This document shows positions 1 through 10,281 of a DNA stretch of 40,058 nt, piece after piece (the stretch's first letter is position 1; each line of letters starts with the position of its first letter). Position numbers and translations under genes: made by a program. The stretch spans positions 579,531-619,588 of the forward strand of contig CM007336.1 in the NCBI GenBank assembly GCA_000333855.2. The letters run 5' to 3'. The notes under the pieces are model-generated. The model saw only the letters and a program-made list of their open reading frames with translations. It ran no database searches and was not told the origin of the DNA. This DNA comes from Endotrypanum monterogeii (Eukaryota; Euglenozoa; Kinetoplastea; Trypanosomatida; Trypanosomatidae).

Positions 1-566
1 ACCACACCACACCACACCACACCACTAATGACCCGGTCACAGGTGGGGTCACTGTGCGTTGCAATGCAGCGGTGCACATACGCACCATCACAGCAACGGT
101 CGACCACAGTCGTCCCCACACGAGCAATGACTCGATGCTGTGCCAACCCACACAGGACCGCTCTCACAGGGAACGCTCCCCCACGTGACTCCTCCTTCCG
201 CGTGGCTCCATATCCCCTAACCGAGAGACAGCGATGACCGAGTGAGACACAGTAAAGCCACACGGAGCGCTTGCCCATCCCGCACATGGTGCACACACAT
301 CCCCCGCTGTCGCCTCACCGCCCCGACGGTGACCCCACCCAGGAGCGGAACGCCGACATCGGTGGCAGTGAGTCGCACTGGAGCCGCCACACACCCTAGG
401 CGACTGACCCCATCAGCGCCAGCAGCAGCACGGCATTGGCGGGGGAATAGGGAGCCGACACCGCATTCCTACTGGGCGTGGGCAGTAGACCCCTGATGCA
501 CCTCCCTCCGTACGCCGAGGCGTGTGTCCCCCTGTCGCCATCGGGGACCAGCTGGGGATGGAGAGG
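1..566 (-). repeat. SIDER-like dispersed repeat, copy 1 (cut by window edge)
   Basis: The stretch is near-identical to 14629-15196 and to the reverse complement of 23203-23718, and its 233-566 part is repeated at 5695-6027. It opens at the window edge inside an ACACC pentamer tract, so part of the element is missing. Reading in the direction of the upstream gene (minus strand), the conserved end order is a GC-rich block first and the pentamer tract last, and an A-rich 3' end is visible only in copy 4. Size, dispersal and 3'UTR position fit the Leishmania SIDER families; the family name is inferred. The short reading frames shared by the copies reflect copying, not coding. Confidence 0.75.
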
Positions 567-2672
567 CGAATGTTCACTAGAAGAAATCCGAGCCTCTTGT
601 GCCGAAGGAATGTCTTTTGTATTAGTGGACACACCCCTCACAGCGTGCTGGTTGAATTGCTGTTCTCTGTCACCCTTTGCAAGACGCAGTTTATGTGTTC
701 TCTGTGAGACGGCTCCTCCTCAGGGCCCCCCACCGCTTCCTCTCCACAGGTGTTGAGTATGCATCCTCTATACGATGTAACACCCAAGTGCCGTTGATGG
801 CAGGCTGTAGCCTTCTTGAAGTGGTCTGCGGGCTCCGTAGAAACGAAGAGCCCCCGCCCCCTTTGCCACCTCATCTCTGCTCAACCTCCTGCCCTTCATC
901 GCCACTGTTCCTCGAAGGCGGCTGCAAAGTCAAGTGGTCTTGTACTCCCCTCAGCACCCAAGAACTTGTCCGGTGTTAAAGAATACACCCCTGTGTGTGT
1001 GTGTGTGGGGGGGGGGGGGAGGGGGCAACCAAACCGCTGAGTCTCCATAAGGAACATGCAGCAGTGGAGCACCCGACTACATAGATGCGATTTTTGACCC
1101 CTAGAGGAATTCTACTAGGTTGTGAACCACACAGGATGCAACTCACCACTCTACATGCGCTGTACACAGAGGGCCTTTGGGTTCCCTTTGCGGATACTCC
1201 CACCAAGGGTATCAATAGGATATGCCGTCACGTTTCACCGGAGATGGTCTACGAACCCCAGACTCCTGCCGTACACTGCAGACCATCCTCGGTGGTTCCT
1301 TGAGACTCGGTAAATCTCGTCTCCTCTGTATGCCATGACGTGCAGATATCAGCGTTTCATGCGATCTCTTGCACGAAAGCACGACGACCAACGCCACACA
1401 AAGTGCCCACGTTAGCACACATATAAAATTGCCATTGCACTGAGGGTGCCAAGTCAAATGACACCTGACTGTGAAGCATCTTAGTCAGGGTTACGAGTAC
1501 GTCAACCTGGAGCCCCCTGTGCGACAGGGTTGAAGACCGCACAATGCCAACGGGCAATGAGGCTGTGGCTGTTCGGTGATGAACTTGGCCCCGCGAGACT
1601 TTCTTACCCACGCCCATGACCCAGTGAGCAAAAACGAATCATTCGTGAGCCCTCACATTGTCACAGGCCATCGAGTCGGAGGAGGGTGCAGAACTGTGCG
1701 TGCGTGCGTGCGTGCGTTGCAGTCGACCAAGTGGTTTGGCAAGCCAAAACTGAAAGATCTCCTCGCTAACCCACCACCACTGCGGGGTGGTCGAATGAGC
1801 GTGAGCAACGAAGCCCATGAGGATGATCAACTCTAGCTCCGCTTAAGCTTAGGGTCTCGCAGGGATAGAGCCATTCAAGTTCTCTCGATGTGCCCCGTTC
1901 TTGACATGCATCTGCGGCCGTGTGAACACACTTCCTGAGTGGCTCCAGAAAATACGCAGCATCACCATATGATGTATTGCGTTTTATTTCTCCCTTGGGA
2001 TCGCCTAGCAGTCATACAGGGGGGGGGAGAAATAAGTAAGAAACGAAGATGAGAAAAAAAAAAAACAAGCCGAAGCGAACAGAGGAGTGGTAACGACTAC
2101 CGTGATGATATGCTAACCCAACAAAAAAAAATGATCATCAATGCACGGGGAGTCACATACAGGCTTCCAGAGCTACCTTCTTCGACAAGAAAAAAAAAAA
2201 TGGCTTATTTCACAGCCCTACGCTGAACCTTCAACATCCGCCATCCCTCATATCAACAGTGGTCACCCACCGTCCCCCCCCCTTTTTTTTTTTTGCAACA
2301 GTGGCCTGTGATCGATCTTTCCGTCACCAGTAGAAATTTTCTTCGAGGGCTGGTGGAAGGAAACAGGAATGGCGAACGCTAACGGTCATTCCCTTGCCCG
2401 CCCCTTCCCCCTCCCACACCCACTTACGCACACACGTGCGCTACGACGGAGAGTGGACTGTGTCTTTCTACACTGTGTGACGCTCAAAAAAAAAAAAAAA
2501 GTGCTGTTCGCGCAATGCCGTTGCTCTCCATCACAAAGGAAAAAAAAATTTTTTCTTTACTCTTCGATAATGAAAAAAAGTCGCTGATGAGCCGCGCGTT
2601 CTCATCGCTGAGTCCCCCCCCCCCTCTCCCCCCCCCCTTCGGGTTCGCAAGAAACGATTTGTTTTTCCCCCT
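567..2672. other. intergenic region / probable 3'UTR of the 2673-4481 gene
   Basis: I see no convincing gene. The region holds a G-run after a GT tract (about 996-1024), a GTGC tetranucleotide run (about 1698-1717) and many A, T, C or G homopolymers (for example near 2053, 2190, 2279 and 2487). Two long C-runs sit at about 2614-2637, just beyond the stop of the neighbouring minus-strand gene. The part next to copy 1 (567-1000) could be extra, more diverged retroposon sequence, but I could not match it to the other copies. Confidence 0.5.
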
Positions 2673-4481
2673 TCATCGTTGAGGGTGACTTCGATTGTTT
2701 TTGCTTCGAGAATCACCGAAACGCTGTAAGAGATACTCGCGTGTCCGCTTCGCCGTCTGCACCGACTGCGCCGCACCCTGCGAACCGAACGTGTTCATGA
2801 TCTTCGAGGCGACATTGGGGAGTGACGTATTGAGCACGACTGTGTGATTGTTTACCAATATGCCGTCGTTGACGGGGTAGTAGAGGAGTATCGATCGCAC
2901 CTTTGCTGTCGCATCTACTTTGGCGATATTTCGTTTTGTACGCTCCAGCATGATCGCCTTGGCGGGTAACATCCCGTCCAGTACACTAAGTGACCGCAGA
3001 ACGGACGGATCTGTGATCTCCGAAACTTTAAACTGAATCGTGAGACTGAAGACGAAGCGGATGACCGTTAAGCTCAGTCGGAATGTATCGTCCACCTCGC
3101 AGTCCTGTATCTTGTTCTCGAGAGGCTGACAGCCCCTTTGGTACTCGGTGGAGGATAGCAGGTTCTTCGTTATGTCCTTCAGCATGACACCGGGAAGCAC
3201 ATACATAGCCTTCACGTGTATACCAATGTACTGGGCAGCGTCCTCCGCGTTATAGACATCCACTTTAGGCGCATTGTTCTCCGTGACCTCGTCAGCGAAG
3301 GAGGTGAGATTGATGATAGCGTCGACCACGCCCTGCGTCTCAGCATCTGCCGTTGCCAAGCTGCCACTCAGAAAGCGAAACATACAACGTCCCTCGTTGA
3401 GCGCGGAGGCCGCATCGCGCCCGGAAAGGAAATCCCAGGTGTCATTCACCACCACAGCGCTGGGGGTCTTGTGGGGGTCGATATCCCGGCATGTCAGGGC
3501 GAGCAGCTGGTACTGCTGAACTTTGGTGCCTAGAACTGGCTCGTTCATGCGCGACCTCGACGCACCGAGCAGTATTGATGCCTCATTGGCACTCGCGTTA
3601 GCCGGCGAGAACTCGCCCGCAACAGACGGTGGTGTGCGACTGGCAGTTGCGGTTGAAGGGGCTCTAACGGAGGGAACATCGAGCTGTATCCCTTCAGCGT
3701 AAACAACGAGCACCGGCTGCTCCTTGCTGTGCCGCCGGCCGGAGGGGTTCTGATGTGAAGAGGCACCTTTGTTGGCCAACCACGGGCACCGCCGCTGTCG
3801 TAATGTGGGGACGACTTGGAACCACGCTAGTTGGAAAAACACTGCGTTCACTCGGAATGATCCTTCGATGGCCTGTCGCCGTGCTGTCTCGACCTCCCCC
3901 AGCCGAAACAAGCGGTCCTGCAGCGTTGCGCCGGCTACGATATAGTCGAGCTCCTCCTGCCCGATCGCACTTGACGTATTGGTGCTGTTTGCCTTGGATC
4001 GAATGCTTGAGCCGAGGTTTGTCCCCACGGTTGTGCCAAGCATGCTCTCCTCTAGCAGATTCCGTTTGCCGCCCTGCTCACTGAGTCGCTCCACACCTTG
4101 CAAAAAACTACGAACGGCTTTGTTGTCTACAGTGGCGAAGCTGTTTGTGAAGCTCATGTTGCAAAAGGTTTCGCCCATCGGATCGTTGTTATTACCACTT
4201 CGATCGATGCTAATACTGCCTTCGTGTAGCGTGTGCATGCTGAGATTTGTCAGAGTACCGCTGAAATCGTTGAGTTCACCATCCGCGCATATGCTCGCGC
4301 GGTTTGCCGAGGGGACCGCTGTGTATGCGCCGTCAGGAACAACAACATCGAAGGACACGGATTGGATATTCAGTGCACGGCCCGGCTTTGATGTGAAATG
4401 GCTGTCGTTGGGTACTTGAGCAGCTCCGTTGGTGAGCTTCACGACACCCGCGTGTTTGGCACTGGAGCAACAATGACCCAT
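2673..4481 (-). CDS. probable dually acylated conserved protein, START-like C-terminus possible
   Basis: The protein is 602 aa. The frame stays open for 22 further codons upstream, but the ATG at 4481 is preferred because it gives MGHCCSS. That is a strong N-myristoylation signal (Gly2) followed by two cysteines (4, 5) fit for palmitoylation, and a splice acceptor candidate at 4525-4526 lies inside the extension. Known trypanosomatid proteins with such a start are held on flagellar or plasma membranes. The first ~200 residues are Ser/Asn-rich and look disordered. The last ~100 residues (VRSILLYYPVNDG, then VLNTSLPNVASKIMNTFG) resemble the end of START/Bet-v1-type lipid-binding domains, but this is a weak by-eye match. 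The function is unknown. It is the last minus-strand gene in the window, and copy 1 of the repeat lies in its downstream region. Confidence 0.85.
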   Translation of the reverse strand: MGHCCSSAKHAGVVKLTNGAAQVPNDSHFTSKPGRALNIQSVSFDVVVPDGAYTAVPSANRASICADGELNDFSGTLTNLSMHTLHEGSISIDRSGNNNDPMGETFCNMSFTNSFATVDNKAVRSFLQGVERLSEQGGKRNLLEESMLGTTVGTNLGSSIRSKANSTNTSSAIGQEELDYIVAGATLQDRLFRLGEVETARRQAIEGSFRVNAVFFQLAWFQVVPTLRQRRCPWLANKGASSHQNPSGRRHSKEQPVLVVYAEGIQLDVPSVRAPSTATASRTPPSVAGEFSPANASANEASILLGASRSRMNEPVLGTKVQQYQLLALTCRDIDPHKTPSAVVVNDTWDFLSGRDAASALNEGRCMFRFLSGSLATADAETQGVVDAIINLTSFADEVTENNAPKVDVYNAEDAAQYIGIHVKAMYVLPGVMLKDITKNLLSSTEYQRGCQPLENKIQDCEVDDTFRLSLTVIRFVFSLTIQFKVSEITDPSVLRSLSVLDGMLPAKAIMLERTKRNIAKVDATAKVRSILLYYPVNDGILVNNHTVVLNTSLPNVASKIMNTFGSQGAAQSVQTAKRTREYLLQRFGDSRSKNNRSHPQR

Positions 4482-4524
4482 GCGTGCGATCCCAATCGTT
4501 TCAGTCGTGCAAAACCAAAACTCG

Positions 4525-4526
4525 CT
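4525..4526 (-). promoter_or_regulatory. candidate spliced-leader acceptor (AG)
   Basis: On the minus strand a U-rich tract (about 4560-4530) is followed by AG at this site, 44 nt before the ATG at 4481. It lies downstream of the alternative ATG at 4547, so a transcript spliced here could only use 4481. Confidence 0.4.
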
Positions 4527-4527
4527 T

Positions 4528-5694
4528 TTTAAAAAAAAGTGAAACAAGAAGTGTGTTTAACAATACAGAAATAAAAATTGGAGGTGGGTGTAGGAGGCGG
4601 AGAAACAGTGCAAGCGGTATTTCCACGAGCAAACAAAAACGCCTTAACGTTGACGAAGCACACGACCACCCTTGATTTCAATGGAGAGAGAGTGGCTGCC
4701 TAATTCACAACTGAAAAGCGAAAGGAGCCTCGGTAACAAAAAAAAAAAACGACAATGATGATACTAATGGTGTAATGGAGACTTGCAATGCACAACAACA
4801 ATACGTGTCTGAGAGGGCGGCGACGGTAGCGAGGACTGGAAGCCGACGACAACGAACTAGAAGTTGAGGAAGGGGCTACAAAAAAAAAAGGAAACTTTTT
4901 TTTTTTAAAGGACCCTTATGAGCGGGAATGCGTGGAATAGATGGGGCCAGTGGGGGAGGGGGGGGGGTAGGAGGTGAAGAAGGGGGTAGAGCGAGAGCGA
5001 CGAGCACAGGTAGCGGTAAGTAAAACAAAAACAACCACCCCTGAGAGCTCAGCGAGTGCTGTAGAAATGCAAAATGGAACGGAAACAAAAGGGAAAAAGC
5101 AACCAATACGAGACAAGACGAACCCTAAAGATACACTCAAATTTTGTAGCGGTGGGTATGATGGAGGCGTCACGGGGAAAGGGGGGGAAGCAGATCGACA
5201 GTTCCCCCTAGGGATAAGAACGTAGTCGAGTCAAGAAAGATCCACGCGACCACCTGCACAGCAGAAATCGGGAAATGCCTGAACACGATGAGAAATATAT
5301 TTAAAAAATGATGTGTTGTGCACTACGCTCTCCCCCTTCAGCGTGAGTAGATACAAAAAAAAAATGAATCACCGAGTTGACAAACAGACACACACACAAA
5401 GAGAAAGATGGGGAAGAGGAGTAGAACAAAGGAAAGAGAATGCCTGGTGCTTTCCTTTTGATTTTCTGTCTTTTTTCCGATATTCCGAGCCGGGGAGTGG
5501 GAGCCAGTGCTTCTGACGTCACTCTCCTCTGGTGCGCTGTTATATGTAAATATATACAAATATATATATATATATATATATGTATATTTGTATATATTGC
5601 GTGCGTATGTGTGTGTGGCAGGTCGTACAAGTGAGGAAGTATCGGAATGACACCCCCCCCAAAAAAAAAAAGATTCGTGAAGGGAAAGTGAAAA
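4528..5694. other. intergenic region with poly-A/T tracts
   Basis: No gene is visible. The region is rich in A-runs and T-runs (near 4738, 4880 and 4894) and ends in a C8-A11 tract (5653-5671) just before repeat copy 2. It presumably contains the polyadenylation and trans-splicing signals between the genes at 6643-7737 and 2673-4481. Confidence 0.5.
5560..5581. repeat. (TA)n microsatellite
   Basis: Eleven TA dinucleotides in a row are flanked by further TATA-rich sequence (5540-5598). Confidence 0.9.
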
Positions 5695-6027
5695 GATGAC
5701 CGAGTGAGACACAGTAAAGCCACACGGAGCGCTTGCCCATCCCGCACATGGTGCACACACATCCCCCGCTGTCGCCTCACCGCCCCGACGGTGACCCCAC
5801 CCAGGAGCGGAACGCCGACATCGGTGGCAGTGAGTCGCACTGGAGCCGCTACACACCCTAGGCGACTGACCCCATCAGCGCCAGCAGCTGCACGGCATTG
5901 GCGGGGGAATAGGGAGCCGACACTGCATTCCTACGGGGCGTGGGCAGTAGACCCCTGATGCACCTCCCTCCGTACGCCGAGGCGTGTGTCCCCCTGTCGC
6001 CATCGGGGACCAGCTGGGGATGGAGAG
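5695..6027 (-). repeat. SIDER-like repeat, copy 2, lacking the 3' half
   Basis: It matches 233-566 of copy 1 almost base for base. The ~230 bp that end in the ACACC pentamer tract in the other copies are missing. The junction at 5695 abuts an A-rich stretch rather than a conserved flank. The other boundary (6027) coincides with the point where copy 1 can no longer be followed (566), so that side may be a genuine element end. It lies about 0.6 kb past the stop of the TraB-like gene, in the same relative orientation as the other copies. Confidence 0.8.
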
Positions 6028-6642
6028 AAGCCACCCAAAAACAAACAAGAAAGACAAGCATCGGGACATGCGGATGTTGATCGGCGACAGGGTAACCTGT
6101 ACACAAGAGGTGTTCCGCGTGTAGACAGTCGCCTACACCACGTGAGAGCGAGTGTATCGATACGAATACACATGAGTGCTGCTAAACAATCTGAGGTTGC
6201 CTGTGTTTGAACACTTTTCTTTGTTCCCCACGTCAGCCGACACGCCCCCACTGCATGAGGGTATGGTTGAATGCCGAAAAAAGAGTACGAAGAGCGCCCA
6301 TAACACAAAGGTACGCGACGACGAGGCTTCTTTTTTTTTTTTGGTGTGCACGTGTGCCAAAAGCCACGGTTCCTCTGCTAATAATATAAGCCAATCATTT
6401 ACCGACTTCGGGGGAGGGGGGCAATCTTCCCAACGACGTCACAGATGCCGCACGGATGTTGTGCCCCTCCGTTCCCACCGAGGATTACAAGGGCATTGAC
6501 CGAAACACGCGTACCCAACACGACACGACTCACACCCGGACAGCAGCAAAGTAGGGGAGGAGGAAGAGGAGGAGAAAGAAAAAAAAAGAGAGATGAAACG
6601 CGTCAGAGAGGGATACACGCACGCACACACGTGTGCACAATT
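6028..6642. other. probable 3'UTR of the TraB-like gene
   Basis: I see no gene here. There is a T-run at about 6330-6341 and a purine-rich stretch at 6550-6592. Confidence 0.5.
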
Positions 6643-7737
6643 TCAGCCGCGCACGTTCCCATCCGTGCTCCCTGGCACTGACTCGATAAGCTCCTTCGGT
6701 ACGTCGAAGGGAACTTTGGCGATCAGCTCATCGGCCACCACAAACAACAGCCGAGGCGGCACGGGTTCGGCTGCTGCGATAACGCCTGCACTGTTCTGAG
6801 ACACGGCTGTGTTGGCTTCTAGCCCCACAGGGACAGTCGTGCCTTTCGCGTGCGCTGCGTTCATCGGCAACACGGCACTAGAGTAGTCACTGATGTCTGC
6901 TGGCGAAGCTGTGACGCCACCATGAGCACCTGGGGGACCATTGCTGGACTTGTTTCCCTCGAGGATGTAGTGAATGATTCCCTCTGCGTGAAAATAGCCC
7001 CAAGGGATGATCACCTCGCCCTCTGTCTCCTGCTCAATCCAACGGGTGCACTGCGTCCGCGCCACGTGCGCCACCTTGCGCTCGCGGTGCCTTCGAATCA
7101 CAGGGAAGGAGCCGATCTGGCTTACTGCAATGCTTGACGGGAGACCCACCCCGTCATTATACAGCTTTGCAGACTCAGCTTCGAGCAGGCGTTGCACCTC
7201 GTGCATGTCCAAGTCGGCGTGGTTGCGCAGGTTCAGCCCGCACATGGCGGCCAACTTAGGTTTCAGGTAGCACTCTTGAAGGCGTACCGTGGGCTCTATC
7301 GACTGCAGGATGTCGTATCGAACGCCCAGCTCGTGGCAGATTTCCCTCATCACTTCAGGGGAATAAAGAGTGTTGTCATCTGCCTTGGCGAGCATGGTTT
7401 GCTGTAAGGATTTGTCACGCATGATGTTCTGGTACTCCTGCATCTGCTGCTTCCCAGCCGCCTCGCTATCACAGATACCCTCCAGTAACACCAGTGTGTC
7501 CTTATTGCACCTCACAGCGTGGTCGATGTACTCCAGTACACGGTCATAAAACTTGATACTCGCAACATGGAGCATGGGTATGACAGTAATAGTGGGGTGC
7601 GCTAGATGGCTCTGTACATGCGGGGGCCCGACTTGAGCGGTGTTGGCGGGGACCGCCAGCACTTGTGTCCAGCGGCTGCCGACCACGACAAGCTCATCGT
7701 AAGCAGACCGTAAAAGACGATTTCTAGCAAACAACAT
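6643..7737 (-). CDS. TraB/TIKI-fold family protein
   Basis: The protein is 364 aa, close to the size of other eukaryotic TraB-domain proteins (TRABD type). The domain motifs are visible in order: a hydrophobic strand ending in PMLHVAS with His57, VLLEG with Glu86, an Arg-rich helix around RRHRERKVAHVA (residues 215-226), and a closing PWGYFHAEGI with His250. In this superfamily (TraB, PrgY, TIKI, EreA/ChaN-like) the conserved Glu and His residues form the putative metal-binding active site. Animal TRABD proteins have been linked to the mitochondrial outer membrane. The tail after ~residue 265 is low-complexity and ends at GNVRG. A predicted C-terminal membrane anchor is not evident. The substrate is unknown. 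The start is the first ATG, 7 nt after an AG preceded by a long pyrimidine tract. Confidence 0.75.
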   Translation of the reverse strand: MLFARNRLLRSAYDELVVVGSRWTQVLAVPANTAQVGPPHVQSHLAHPTITVIPMLHVASIKFYDRVLEYIDHAVRCNKDTLVLLEGICDSEAAGKQQMQEYQNIMRDKSLQQTMLAKADDNTLYSPEVMREICHELGVRYDILQSIEPTVRLQECYLKPKLAAMCGLNLRNHADLDMHEVQRLLEAESAKLYNDGVGLPSSIAVSQIGSFPVIRRHRERKVAHVARTQCTRWIEQETEGEVIIPWGYFHAEGIIHYILEGNKSSNGPPGAHGGVTASPADISDYSSAVLPMNAAHAKGTTVPVGLEANTAVSQNSAGVIAAAEPVPPRLLFVVADELIAKVPFDVPKELIESVPGSTDGNVRG

Positions 7738-7744
7738 AATGAGA

Positions 7745-7746
7745 CT
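7745..7746 (-). promoter_or_regulatory. candidate spliced-leader acceptor (AG)
   Basis: On the minus strand the pyrimidine-rich stretch 7790-7747 ends in AG here, leaving only 7 nt before the ATG at 7737. Very short 5'UTRs are tolerated because the spliced leader adds its own sequence. Confidence 0.45.
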
Positions 7747-8271
7747 ACGTGTAGAAGGGAAGCACGGAGAAGGCGTGGAGGAGAGGGGACATGATGGGGA
7801 TGAGGATTAGTTGGAGGTGAGAGTGAGGTGAAAAAAAAATTATTAATATATTGGGAGGGAGTACGAGGTACTTCGCTGTTTTTTTTGTGTGTGGAAAGCC
7901 TCTATTTGCAGCAGCCGTAGGCGTGGTGGTGGTGAAGGGGATTGAGAACAAGTACACACCCCTTATCCACTTCAATTTATAAGCGTGTGTGTGTGTGTGT
8001 GTGTGTGTGCGAAGGATAGTATGAGGAAAGGAGGAGGATAATCGCTCCGTGCTCGACTTTGTCCCCGTCGTTAAGAATTGATCTGCTTACATGGGCGCGC
8101 TTGCATGTGCTTGTCTGTGAGGGGGCAACAAAGCCGCTCGACAAAGAACTCAATCTCACAGGTGGCACAGAAAGAATGAAACGAAAAGCCCCCTGGACAA
8201 AGCCTACAGAAACAGTGGTGTCGAGAAAGGTTAGTGAAAGGGAAAGCATCACCGGCACACACACATACACA

Positions 8272-8306
<35 letters not shown>

Positions 8307-8559
8307 CGAGAAAGCGGGAGTTAGGGGGAAAGCAAAGGAATCCACTGCGGAACGCGACCGCACACCCTCACATCTGAGCGGACAAGCCGAAGGCACAGAG
8401 ATAGGGGGAAAAATGGGATTAACGCCTGCCAGCAACAGATGCGTCCACGTGGGTTAAACGGCCGGTGCGTCAGCAGGGTGACGACTTTACCACTAGGCCT
8501 CACTCACACATCACATGAGCAAAAACACACACATGGACACGATGCAAACCTGCTCTCAT
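7747..8559. other. intergenic region with opposed GT and CA tracts
   Basis: No gene is visible. (GT)n lies at 7985-8009 and (CA)n at 8273-8302. Because they are complementary they could pair in a transcript across about 265 nt. The remainder is mixed sequence without long open frames supported by any recognisable domain. Confidence 0.55.
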
Positions 8560-10281
8560 TTATACAAAGCGGCGCACCTTGGGGACGAGTGTAGTACACA
8601 GGCGACGCTGATGCTCGGCTCTGAGGTTAGTGAGAGCTCTCACCCTCTTCTCCAGAATCAACGCAGACTCAGTGTTGAGGTCATCGATGTTGCGCGTAAT
8701 CAGCTCCTGCACAGCGGCCGTGACGACGGCATCCTCCAAAGCGCCAGTTCCTAACGTGTTCGCTTGCTCCAGAAGATGAAGTAGCTCAGATGCCGAAAGG
8801 CCTTTCATGTTCGCTATCAGCTTGGACGAAAGCAGTCGTAATGCCTGACGCGACTGAGGCAGGAGCTGCAACAACTGCGCCGTAGCCTCCTTTCCTGACG
8901 CGCAATCCGTCCCATCTCGGCCCGCACTGCAACTCATTGACAGTTGCTCCACAGCATCAACATAGAGATCCACCACCTCAAGCTGCGACGCCACAGAAAG
9001 ATACGCAGATGCGCTGGTGAGTATCTCAACGAGCTGGGCTGCAAGTCCCTCCCCAACACGTTTTAGCGTAGAAAAACTTTGAGTGGCTTGCTCCATTTCC
9101 AGCACACGCTGGCGCCCAGCGAGCGGCGTGGATGAGGGCAGGCAACGAGAAGTAGTGACTAGAGCAGTATCAGTGTGGAAACATTGCAGCTCGGCGGTGG
9201 AGACCACTGCTGATGTCCTCTCAGACAGCAATGCTGGTGCTTGCGAAGCTCGTAGCTCTGCCGACAAGACTGAAAGGGAAACTAGACCCTCCACATACAC
9301 GCGCAAGACCGCAAGCAGCTCTGCGGGCGTGAAGTCCGTCGACAGAAACAATACCCTGTCTGCCATTTGATGCGCCAGCTCTAGGGCAAGCGAGTGGGTG
9401 GAGCGGACTGCCGAAAAAAGCATTGCTGTTGAGCGGGGACACGTGCGGGAAACGTCACGCATAAACGCCGCCAGAATCCGCCGCTGCATCTTCTCTGACA
9501 AATTCGCACTAGCCACGCCTGCGTCTGCATCTCCTTGGAGGCACGTGTACAAGACGGCAATATCCATGCACTCAAGCCTCTCGAGGTGGCGCAGCGTGTA
9601 CTCCTGAATCGAGCCCATGGCGTCACGAACGCGAAATTGAACGTCTGCGGAGGCGACGCTCCACGTATCCAAAACCTCCACGCACTGGGCGGGGCCTATC
9701 TCTTCATGGTGCTCAACGAGGACACGTAACACAGCCTCCGTCAGCTCTGGGGGCGTCTCAGGGGTACACGCACGACAAACCGTGAGACACTCCTCCGTTG
9801 TTAGGTCTGGCACGAGGGGGGCGAGCTCCGCAGCCACGCGGCGGTAGAGCGCACTCTCCTGCCGACGAAGCTGCGGCATACAAGCGAAAAGCGCCACCAA
9901 CTCGACTGCCTCCATCCCCTCCAGCTGCAAAAAGAGTTCCGCCAGGATTTGGTCAACCTGAGCAGCATCCCAGAAGCCGAAGAAGGCGGCACATTGCAGC
10001 ACCACCACCATGTCACCAAGCCGCGCAGCACGCAGGTCGCACACCTTACCTGTGAAGTACTTGTACTCACCCCGGAGCAGATTGCGCTCATGGAAGTCAT
10101 GCGTGCCCTCGTAGCGAGATTTCACACGCACCATTCGTCTAGAAATTTCGCCCAACGGAACAGGACGTTCTGAGAGAAGGTAGTTGCGCTTGGAATGCTC
10201 CAGCTCGGTCAAGCTACGCTGCCGCCAAAAGACGTAGCCAGGCGTCCTCTTGCTACACCAGCAAGACGAGCAGCGGAACAT
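8560..10281 (-). CDS. helical-repeat protein, probably mitochondrial
   Basis: The protein is 573 aa from the ATG at 10281. Four further in-frame codons upstream begin with GTG and are not a plausible start. The first ~26 residues (MFRCSSCWCSKRTPG onward) have Arg/Lys/Ser and no acidic residue, like a mitochondrial presequence. The rest is almost wholly alpha-helical, with short leucine-rich repeats of about 35-40 residues (for example LQCAAFFGFWDAAQVDQIL, LVALFACMPQL, IAVLYTCLQG, LLAVLRVYVEGL). The pattern resembles the RAP/octotricopeptide-like helical-repeat proteins that are abundant in kinetoplastid mitochondria and act on mitochondrial RNA or ribosomes. No RAP domain or catalytic motif is apparent. 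The role in mitochondrial RNA metabolism is an inference; the gene itself is well supported by length and ATG. Confidence 0.8.
   Translation of the reverse strand: MFRCSSCWCSKRTPGYVFWRQRSLTELEHSKRNYLLSERPVPLGEISRRMVRVKSRYEGTHDFHERNLLRGEYKYFTGKVCDLRAARLGDMVVVLQCAAFFGFWDAAQVDQILAELFLQLEGMEAVELVALFACMPQLRRQESALYRRVAAELAPLVPDLTTEECLTVCRACTPETPPELTEAVLRVLVEHHEEIGPAQCVEVLDTWSVASADVQFRVRDAMGSIQEYTLRHLERLECMDIAVLYTCLQGDADAGVASANLSEKMQRRILAAFMRDVSRTCPRSTAMLFSAVRSTHSLALELAHQMADRVLFLSTDFTPAELLAVLRVYVEGLVSLSVLSAELRASQAPALLSERTSAVVSTAELQCFHTDTALVTTSRCLPSSTPLAGRQRVLEMEQATQSFSTLKRVGEGLAAQLVEILTSASAYLSVASQLEVVDLYVDAVEQLSMSCSAGRDGTDCASGKEATAQLLQLLPQSRQALRLLSSKLIANMKGLSASELLHLLEQANTLGTGALEDAVVTAAVQELITRNIDDLNTESALILEKRVRALTNLRAEHQRRLCTTLVPKVRRFV

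Noticed and set aside
5301..5856. Open frames of about 175 codons crossing (TA)n and repeat copy 2
   Set aside because: They run through a microsatellite and into the repeat; the shared peptide in several copies comes from DNA copying.
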